Below, piece by piece: positions 57,932 through 64,000 of a stretch of 64,000 nt of DNA. A program made the translations under genes and the position numbers. Position 1 is the first letter of the stretch. Each line of letters opens with the position of its first letter. Below the pieces are notes generated by a model that was given only the letters and a program-made list of their open reading frames with translations, was not told the DNA's origin and did not search any database. Source of the stretch: Robiginitomaculum sp. (GTDB lineage: Bacteria > Pseudomonadota > Alphaproteobacteria > Caulobacterales > Maricaulaceae); the NCBI GenBank assembly GCA_015485155.1, contig WFUF01000014.1, forward strand, positions 1 through 64,000, read 5' to 3'.

Positions 57932-58258
57932 CTAGCGCTCCTTTTTCTTGTACATGGCCAGCATTCGCTGGGTAACCAGAAAGCCACCAAAAATATTTAC
58001 CGCCGCCAATGCGGTAGCGATCAGGCCAAACAAGCGGGTCTGCCCGGTTGCGGCACTGGTTGCGGCATCAGAGCCGGGAAATGCAGTGGCAGAGGCAGCA
58101 ATAAGGGCCCCAACAATAATTACCGAAGATATGGCATTGGTCACCGCCATCAATGGCGTGTGCAAGGCGGGAGTTACACTCCACACCACAAAATAACCGA
58201 CAAAACAGGCCATTACGAAAATCGCAAGACGTAACACGAACGGATCAACAGCTTCCAT
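57932..58258 (-). CDS. pntAB: NAD(P) transhydrogenase subunit alpha, part 2
   Basis: This 108 aa three-helix membrane segment is fused to the soluble part in enterobacteria but separate here, as in Rhodospirillum. VWSVTPALHTPLMAVTNAIS and FGGFLVTQRMLAMYKKKE are family marks. It has short gaps of 3 bp to both neighbours. Confidence 0.93.
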   Translation of the reverse strand: MEAVDPFVLRLAIFVMACFVGYFVVWSVTPALHTPLMAVTNAISSVIIVGALIAASATAFPGSDAATSAATGQTRLFGLIATALAAVNIFGGFLVTQRMLAMYKKKER

Positions 58259-58261
58259 GGT

Positions 58262-59548
58262 TCAGCTTCCTTTTTTCTTCGGCGCGGCCCGTTTGGCAGC
58301 GGGTTTTTTAGCAGTTGTTCTTTTGCTTACAGATTTCTTTGTGGCAGATTTCTTTGTGGCCGTCTTGCTGGCCGGCTTCTTCGCCGGGGGTTTTTTTACA
58401 GGCGGTGTTTTTGCCGTAAGTGCTTTGGCCAGGTTTTCATTGGTAATTTTACCATCACGGCTGACATTGGCCCCAAGCACAATTTCATCTTCCCAGTCTG
58501 GTGAGTAAGAGCCGTTTTCTGCACTAAGCAGGGGCAGCAGAGCTGCTATGTTGCGGCCATATAATGCCGAGCTGTCCGCAGCCAGTCGCGAAACCAGATT
58601 GGTGAAACCGGCAACGGTAACACCGTGGCAAACCACGACTTTACCGGGATCGGTCAACTCACAATTACCGCCGCGCTCCGCTGCCATATCAATAATCACC
58701 GAGCCATCGGCCATGGATTTAACCATCTTGCTGTCAATCAATCTGGGTGCCGCCCGTCCGGGGATCAAAGCTGTGGTGATTACAATATCCTGTTTGGCAA
58801 TATGCGTTGCTATCAGCTCTGCCTGTTTCTTTTGATATTCTGGCGACATTTGCCGGGCGTATCCGCCTGCGGTTTCGGCCTTTTTGAACTCATCGTCTTC
58901 TACGGCGATAAATTTGGCCCCCAGCGAAGCTACCTGTTCTTTGGCGGCGGGACGGACATCGGTAGCCGAAACAATGGCACCCAAACGTCTGGCAGTGGCA
59001 ATAGCCTGCAGACCAGCAACTCCAGCCCCCATGACAAAAACCTTGGCCGCTGCCACAGTACCGGCAGCAGTCATCATCATTGGCAAGGCTCTGCCATAAA
59101 TTTCTGCAGCTTCAATAACTGCGCGATAACCGGCCAGGTTTGATTGTGAAGACAAGGCATCCATGCTTTGCGCCCGGCTGATCCTTGGGATAAGTTCCAT
59201 GGCAAAGGCATCAATGTTTTTATTGGCACATGATTGCACAAACCCCGGATCATCAAACGGATCAAGCAGGGCAATTATGGCACTGCCCTTTTTCATATGA
59301 GTCAAAATACCGGGATCAGGCCTGCCTACTGCAAGCAGAATATCAACACTACTAACGGTGCCTTTGGCGGTTTTGGCAATACTGGCGCCGGCATTGCGCA
59401 AGGCGCTGTCACTTAAATTTGCAGATTTTCCTGCGCCGCTTTCGATGACAATCTCATGGCCGGTAGCAATTAGCTTGCTGATGGTTTGTGGGGTCAGCGC
59501 AATCCGCGCCTCATCCAGACTGGTTTCATTCAGGACGCCAAGTTTCAT
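58262..59548 (-). CDS. pntAA: NAD(P) transhydrogenase subunit alpha, part 1, with Lys-rich tail
   Basis: This 428 aa NAD-binding soluble subunit has MKLGVLNETSLDEARIALTP at the start, the NAD loop VMGAGVAGLQAIATARRLGA near 170, and RAAPRLI near 270, all as in PntA. The core ends around residue 380. The last 48 residues are unusual: Lys/Ala/Pro/Thr-rich with repeated AKKP and TKKS units, 18 of 48 residues basic, like histone H1-type tails. DNA at 58331-58360 includes two perfect 15-bp tandem repeats in this tail. Confidence 0.93.
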   Translation of the reverse strand: MKLGVLNETSLDEARIALTPQTISKLIATGHEIVIESGAGKSANLSDSALRNAGASIAKTAKGTVSSVDILLAVGRPDPGILTHMKKGSAIIALLDPFDDPGFVQSCANKNIDAFAMELIPRISRAQSMDALSSQSNLAGYRAVIEAAEIYGRALPMMMTAAGTVAAAKVFVMGAGVAGLQAIATARRLGAIVSATDVRPAAKEQVASLGAKFIAVEDDEFKKAETAGGYARQMSPEYQKKQAELIATHIAKQDIVITTALIPGRAAPRLIDSKMVKSMADGSVIIDMAAERGGNCELTDPGKVVVCHGVTVAGFTNLVSRLAADSSALYGRNIAALLPLLSAENGSYSPDWEDEIVLGANVSRDGKITNENLAKALTAKTPPVKKPPAKKPASKTATKKSATKKSVSKRTTAKKPAAKRAAPKKKGS

Positions 59549-59617
59549 ATGTCATCACCCGGAAAATTGTTGATTAAAAGCCCCTGCCTCTTGTCAGCCT
59601 CAAATGCCTCGTATGTA

Positions 59618-59914
59618 TCAGCCTAATCCGGCCAAAAACGAAACTGCCATGCTGGCAATCGCTGCAAAAATAGCCATGGCTATCATAACCCCGTGCCATG
59701 CAGCACCGCGTTTTAGAAACATTCCGACAAGTATGGCTACCACCAGAGAAATGACCAAAGAAGGAAACCATGCTATTTTAGCGCCAAAGAGCAGTGTGAA
59801 AAATAAAATATTGGCTCCGAGCAGGCCACCAGACCAGATGGTAATATCCATCATCAGCTTATAGGTATCCTTGTGGTGTGAAATGTCTTGTGTGCCGCGT
59901 TCATATGTGCTCAT
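59618..59914 (-). CDS. aa3-type cytochrome c oxidase subunit IV-like protein
   Basis: This 98 aa protein has an N-terminal charged stretch with the SHHKDTYKLMMD helix and three hydrophobic helices, in the pattern of bacterial aa3 subunit IV proteins. Its position upstream of pntA1 is common in alphaproteobacteria. ATG at 59914 follows GGGGAAAACC. It leads the transhydrogenase operon; no oxidase genes are here, so a role with transhydrogenase is possible. Confidence 0.7.
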   Translation of the reverse strand: MSTYERGTQDISHHKDTYKLMMDITIWSGGLLGANILFFTLLFGAKIAWFPSLVISLVVAILVGMFLKRGAAWHGVMIAMAIFAAIASMAVSFLAGLG

Positions 59915-60109
59915 GGTTTTCCCCTCGTGCAAATACAGATTGATCCGATGTGTCCGGGTTACACTGAGCGGTGCCCGGGATCAAGTATTGGTTTGGAAAT
60001 TGGCGCAAACGTCGCAGGGGCAGGCCTTTTCAACCGCAAACAAAGGCCGTATGAGAGCCATAATTGTTAAATATCTGCTACGGGCCCTTGATCCCGTTGG
60101 GAGAGTGTT

Positions 60110-61282
60110 ATGTTTTCTTTGTCTGACCCGGTTGTGCGCCGGGCGCTTGATTCGTCTGTTTTGGATCTGCCGGGAGAGCCGGCATCAACCCGGGTGGTTG
60201 TGGCTATGTCCGGCGGGGTCGACTCAACCCTTACCGCAGCCCTGCTTAAAACTGCAGGCTATGATGTGGTTGGTATTACCCTGCAATTATACGACCATGG
60301 GGCTGCCATTGCCAAAAAGGGAGCGTGCTGCGCCGGACAGGATATTGCTGATGCGGCCCGTGCTGCTGCACAATTGGGATTTGCCCACTATGTGCTGGAT
60401 TATGAAAGCCGGTTCACGGAAACAGTCATTGAGGATTTTGCCGACACCTATTTATCCGGGCAAACCCCAATTCCATGTATCAGATGCAATCAATCGGTAA
60501 AATTTAATGATTTGCTGGCCACCGCCAGGGACCTGGGTGCAGCCTGCATGGTCACCGGCCACTATATCAGGCGTATTATCGGCAAAAACGGCCCCGAGAT
60601 GCACCGGGCGGTGGATGAGGGCAAAGACCAGAGCTATTTTTTATTTGCCACTACCAGGGAGCAATTAGAATTTTTGCGCTTTCCCTTAGGTTCTTTACAC
60701 AAGGATGAGGTGCGCAGGCTGGCAGGACAAATGGGGCTGGATGCGGCCAACAAGCCTGACAGTCAGGATATTTGCTTTGTGCCTGAAGGAAATTACGCAG
60801 ATATAGTAGAGCGCGTCCGTCCCGGAGCAAACAAGCCTGGTAATATTGTCAATCAGGACGGAGAAATACTGGGCCGCCACAAGGGGCTGGTTCACTACAC
60901 TATCGGCCAAAGGAGAGGGCTTGGCATTGCTGCTGGCACCCCGCTTTATGTGCTGCGATTAAACCCTTTTACCAAAGAAGTAACCGTAGGACCAAAGCAG
61001 GCTTTGCTGACCAGAAGAATTTATCTTGATAGCCCCAACTGGCTTGCCAGACCTTTGCGTGATACTGAACAATTGCCAGTGCAGGTAAAGGTTCGATCGA
61101 CCAGACCTGCGGTTGCGGGCCGATTGTCCCTTGATGAAAACAACCGCATGCTGGTGGATCTGGATGTGTTTGAAGAAGGGGTGGCGCCCGGGCAGGCATG
61201 TGTGTTTTATGGCGTTGGCAAGCAGGCTTCACGAGTATTGGGTGGAGCATGGATCAGCAGCACCATTGCCGCTTCATCCTGA
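60110..61282 (+). CDS. mnmA: tRNA-specific 2-thiouridylase MnmA
   Basis: This 390 aa ATP-dependent sulfurase makes the s2 group at U34 of Lys, Glu and Gln tRNAs. The PP-loop [15 protein letters not shown] is near residue 32. The catalytic cysteines occur in [14 protein letters not shown] and in [12 protein letters not shown], and [13 protein letters not shown] is typical of the family. It begins 180 bp after the divergent operon and stands alone before the SQR gene. MnmC completes the same nucleoside. Confidence 0.95.
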   Translation: MFSLSDPVVRRALDSSVLDLPGEPASTRVVVAMSGGVDSTLTAALLKTAGYDVVGITLQLYDHGAAIAKKGACCAGQDIADAARAAAQLGFAHYVLDYESRFTETVIEDFADTYLSGQTPIPCIRCNQSVKFNDLLATARDLGAACMVTGHYIRRIIGKNGPEMHRAVDEGKDQSYFLFATTREQLEFLRFPLGSLHKDEVRRLAGQMGLDAANKPDSQDICFVPEGNYADIVERVRPGANKPGNIVNQDGEILGRHKGLVHYTIGQRRGLGIAAGTPLYVLRLNPFTKEVTVGPKQALLTRRIYLDSPNWLARPLRDTEQLPVQVKVRSTRPAVAGRLSLDENNRMLVDLDVFEEGVAPGQACVFYGVGKQASRVLGGAWISSTIAASS

Positions 61283-61356
61283 TTTTACTTGTCAAGCTGC
61301 CATGTTCCGGGTGTATACTGCCGTAAATACAGAAATAATCAGGCAAGGGGTAGACT

Positions 61357-62631
61357 ATGGCACATATTGTGATCCTTGGAGCCGGTCTTGGCGGAGTGCC
61401 CATGGCACTGGAAATGCGAGCCAAAGCCCGAACCGAAGACAAAATAACCGTTATTAACAATCGACCGACCTTCGATTTTACCCCGTCAAACCCGTGGGTG
61501 GCAGTTGATTGGCGCAAACCAGACGACATTCGTGTTGAGCTTGGTACCATGTTCAGAAAAAAACAGATTGATTTTATCTGTGCCAATATTGCCAGAGTTT
61601 TGCCCGAAACGAAAACCATTGAATTGGAAAACGAAGACAGCGTTGGTTATGATTATCTGGTGATTGCCACCGGGCCGGAATTAAACTTTGCTGCTATTGA
61701 TGGTTTTGGGCCAGAAGCCAATACGGTTTCAATCTGTTCTACTGATCATGCGGAACAGGCGCGCAGGAAATGGCTGGAATTTGTGAAAAAACCCGGCCCG
61801 ATAGTGGTTGGCGCGGTGCAAGGGGCATCATGTTATGGCCCGGCTTATGAATTTGCCCTGATTATGGATACGGATCTTAGGCGCAGAAAAATACGCGACA
61901 AAGTGCCTATGACTTTTGTTACCGCGGAGCCATTTATCGGTCATTTGGGCCTGGGCGGAGTAGGTGATACCAAGGGCATGCTCGAATCTGAATTGCGCAA
62001 CCGCCATATTAACTGGATATGCAATGCCAGAATCACCAGAATCACTGAAAACACTACCGAAGTGGAGGAGCTAAACGAAGATGGCAGCATCAAAGCCACC
62101 CACAGCCTGCCCTTTGCTCATTCAATGATGATTCCGGGATTTAAGGGCATTGATGCCGTGCAAGAGTTGGAGGGTCTGGTCAATCCGATGGGCTTTATTC
62201 TGGTCAATGAACATCAGCAAAATCCAAAATATCCTGAAATTTTCTCGGTTGGGGTGTGTATTGCCATTCCTCCGGTAGGCGCAACTCCGGTACCGGTAGG
62301 AGTTCCTAAAACCGGCTTTATGATCGAAAGCATGGTGCGGGCTGCGGCTTTGAACATCGGTGCCATGTTGCGCGGAGAAAAGCCTACACACGAAGCAAGC
62401 TGGAATGCGGTATGTCTGGCCGACTTTGGCGATGGTGGTGTTGCCTTTATTGCCAGCCCGCAAATACCACCAAGAAATGTCAATTGGGCCAGCCAGGGCA
62501 AGTGGGTACATCTGGGTAAAATCGCGTTTGAGAAGTTTTTTCTTGGTAAGGTGCGCCGCGGGGTTTCTGAATCATTCTTTGAAAAACTGGCGCTTAATAT
62601 GATGGGGATCGCCAAGGAAAAGAAATCGTAA
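61357..62631 (+). CDS. sqr: Sulfide:quinone oxidoreductase-like flavoprotein
   Basis: This 424 aa FAD enzyme oxidises sulfide and reduces quinone at the membrane. The FAD site GAGLGGVPMALEM begins at residue 8. Three cysteines match the SQR set: Cys127 (SICSTD), Cys159 (GASCYGPAYEFA) and Cys301 (VGVCIAIPPVG). The C-terminus (KIAFEKFFLGKVRRG) has an amphipathic helix for membrane contact. It links to the persulfide dioxygenase locus at 38.9 kb although not adjacent. Confidence 0.88.
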   Translation: MAHIVILGAGLGGVPMALEMRAKARTEDKITVINNRPTFDFTPSNPWVAVDWRKPDDIRVELGTMFRKKQIDFICANIARVLPETKTIELENEDSVGYDYLVIATGPELNFAAIDGFGPEANTVSICSTDHAEQARRKWLEFVKKPGPIVVGAVQGASCYGPAYEFALIMDTDLRRRKIRDKVPMTFVTAEPFIGHLGLGGVGDTKGMLESELRNRHINWICNARITRITENTTEVEELNEDGSIKATHSLPFAHSMMIPGFKGIDAVQELEGLVNPMGFILVNEHQQNPKYPEIFSVGVCIAIPPVGATPVPVGVPKTGFMIESMVRAAALNIGAMLRGEKPTHEASWNAVCLADFGDGGVAFIASPQIPPRNVNWASQGKWVHLGKIAFEKFFLGKVRRGVSESFFEKLALNMMGIAKEKKS

Positions 62632-62753
62632 AAACCATCATTTCCCCTTTTGGGCGATGGAGGTTGATAAAACTCGGCTAAAATGTTTAATCTGGTTAAC
62701 CAAATTCATACTTGTTGCGAGGGGCGATAAGGGATGAAAACAGGGGAAGCATA

Positions 62754-62954
62754 ATGACCATCATGAAATCCACACAGATATTGTCAGATAGCAGTAAAAG
62801 TTTTGAACATGCCATTACCAACGGCGTTGAGCGCTTCGGCAAAACTGTTAAAAATGTCCGTTCGGCCAATGTAAATCATATGTCAGTTACAGTAAAAGAC
62901 GGTGCAATTGCGAAATACCGCGTCAACATGCAAATCACCTTCGAGGTCAGCTAA
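62754..62954 (+). CDS. Dodecin-family flavin-binding protein
   Basis: This 66 aa protein follows the dodecin pattern: a short strand, a helix (SFEHAITNGVERFGKTV), then VRSANVNHMSVTVKDG and YRVNMQITFEV, alternating strands that form the twelve-subunit shell. Dodecins store riboflavin or FMN. ATG at 62754 follows GGGGAAG, with a second ATG three codons later. A palindrome TGGTTAACCA is at 62693. Confidence 0.85.
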   Translation: MTIMKSTQILSDSSKSFEHAITNGVERFGKTVKNVRSANVNHMSVTVKDGAIAKYRVNMQITFEVS

Positions 62955-63095
62955 ACCTGAAATTTAATCCTTAATACCGGTTTTAGAAAATTTTGATTAA
63001 GCATCTTATTGCGGCTGTTCACCCTCTTGACGGCAGCCGGTTAAATTACGATCTATTGCCTGACAGATCATTTTTTTCAAAAACAGGTAATAATT

Positions 63096-64000
63096 ATGTC
63101 TCAGCCATCTGATCCTATCGTAATCATTGGATATGCACGCACGCCTATGGCGGGCCTTCTTGGAGAATTATCCACCCTTTCAGCCAATGAATTAGGTGCA
63201 ATTGCTGTTGCCGGGGCTTTGAAAAATGCTGGAATTGATAAAAATTCCGTGGAACAGATTTTTATGGGAAATGTTCTGTCTGCGGGACAGGGACAGGCTC
63301 CGGCCCGTCAGGCTGCCATCAAGGCCGATTTACCAATCCATGTGGAGGCAACAACCTTAAACAAGATGTGCGGCTCCGGCATGCAGGCAGCGATCATGGC
63401 CAAAGACAGCCTTGGCGCAGGTTCTGCAAGTGTAATTATTGCCGGTGGTATGGAAAGCATGTCAAACGCCCCGCATTTGTTATCAAACCATCGCAAGGGC
63501 CTAAAGTACGGCAATGACACCATTGTTGATCATATGGCATTTGATGGATTGACCGATGCCTATGGTGGCCTGTCAATGGGGGTTTATGCTGATGAAGCTG
63601 CCAAAAAATATCAATTCACCCGAGAAGAACAAGATGCCTATGCCCTAAAAACCCTTTCCCGGGCGCAAGATGCGGCGGATAAAGGCGATTTTGATCATGA
63701 AATGGTGCCGGTCACCATCAAATCCAGACGCGGCGAGACCATGATCAATAGCGATGAATTGCCACGCAAGGCCCGTCCCGAAAAAATACCGCAATTGCGC
63801 CCGGCCTTTACCAAGGATGGAACCGTAACCGCAGCCAATGCCTCGGCGATATCTGATGGTGCTGCTGCACTGGTAATGATGCGCCAGTCTGATGCCACTG
63901 CCGCCGGAGCCAAACCAGTTGCCGTGCTGGTGGCAACTGCCGCCCATGCCCATGAACCTGAATGGTTTACCACCGCGCCGGTGCCGGCAATGCAAAAGGT
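63096..64000 (+). CDS. Acetyl-CoA acyltransferase (thiolase), 3' end outside window
   Basis: About 301 codons of a thiolase run off the window end. It begins PSDPIVIIGYARTPMAG, has the nucleophile region NKMCGSGMQA near residue 90, and GGMESMSNAPHLL, with the KDGTVTAANASAISDGAAAL block typical of acetoacetyl-CoA thiolases. AACAGGTAA precedes the ATG. It could serve ketone-body, PHA or fatty acid metabolism. Confidence 0.9.
   Translation, partial: MSQPSDPIVIIGYARTPMAGLLGELSTLSANELGAIAVAGALKNAGIDKNSVEQIFMGNVLSAGQGQAPARQAAIKADLPIHVEATTLNKMCGSGMQAAIMAKDSLGAGSASVIIAGGMESMSNAPHLLSNHRKGLKYGNDTIVDHMAFDGLTDAYGGLSMGVYADEAAKKYQFTREEQDAYALKTLSRAQDAADKGDFDHEMVPVTIKSRRGETMINSDELPRKARPEKIPQLRPAFTKDGTVTAANASAISDGAAALVMMRQSDATAAGAKPVAVLVATAAHAHEPEWFTTAPVPAMQK

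Overview
The window reads as a stretch of an alphaproteobacterial chromosome of moderate GC content. Supporting markers are the order rpsT-dnaA-dnaN-recF-gyrB, a RegB/RegA redox two-component pair, cpdR next to an N-formylglutamate amidohydrolase, a split pntA1-pntA2-pntB transhydrogenase operon headed by an aa3-oxidase subunit IV-like gene, PuuD-type urate oxidation, and a dense group of GANTC (CcrM-type) sites upstream of dnaA. A flagellar stator gene (motA) and a FliL-like gene suggest a motile, respiring, probably aquatic bacterium. Genus cannot be assigned from the sequence alone. I see no rRNA, insertion sequence, prophage, integron or CRISPR array.

Layout. 0-6.4 kb: two tandem DUF4282 membrane proteins (the first cut by the window edge), mnmC, motA, two related small secreted cysteine proteins and an MFS exporter with an odd 5' end. 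6.4-7.0 kb: a gene-free stretch with TGACCCT repeats. 7.0-17.4 kb: a complete purine-degradation island. puuE-uraD-alc (minus) diverges from uraH-xdhA-xdhB-xdhC-puuD-allA-guaD (plus), mostly with overlapping stop and start codons. It covers guanine or hypoxanthine to xanthine, urate, 5-hydroxyisourate, OHCU, allantoin, allantoate, ureidoglycolate, and finally glyoxylate plus urea. 17.4-31.6 kb: a FliL-like protein, an SDR, phhB, a DUF442 lipoprotein, orphan oppBC, a SpoIIAA-like protein, a DUF6629 membrane protein, a three-gene RND efflux operon and an M13 peptidase. 31.6-38.5 kb: a GNAT protein, an LMW phosphatase with a YbjN protein, regBA, a YgjP-like metalloprotease and a CPA1 antiporter.

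38.5-42.7 kb: a sulfide-response locus (BigR/SqrR-type ArsR regulator, persulfide dioxygenase-like MBL protein, DUF442 protein), a cluster of short hairpins abutting tRNA-Val(GAC), cpdR, an N-formylglutamate amidohydrolase and an XRE regulator. 42.7-53.9 kb: the core block ubiB-ubiE / fpg, enoyl-CoA hydratase, rpsT, dnaA, dnaN, recF, gyrB. 53.9-64 kb: trhO, DUF2892 and DUF2891 proteins, the pnt operon, mnmA, a sulfide:quinone oxidoreductase, a dodecin and the start of a thiolase gene.

Functional threads. (1) Sulfur: the regulator, persulfide dioxygenase, DUF442 proteins and the three-cysteine SQR together suggest sulfide or persulfide handling. (2) tRNA wobble U34 modification: MnmA (s2U), MnmC (mnm5) and TrhO (ho5U) all lie here at separate loci. 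(3) PuuD links urate oxidation to the respiratory chain. (4) Three or more intergenic copies of one short repeat family (around 19.3, 38.5 and 40.3 kb) form a dispersed element that looks undescribed. The less ordinary items are these repeats, the hairpin cluster at the tRNA, the histone H1-like lysine-rich tail on PntA1, the paired secreted cysteine proteins, and the GANTC cluster before dnaA. I found no clear new multi-gene system; most of the window is recognisable core metabolism.
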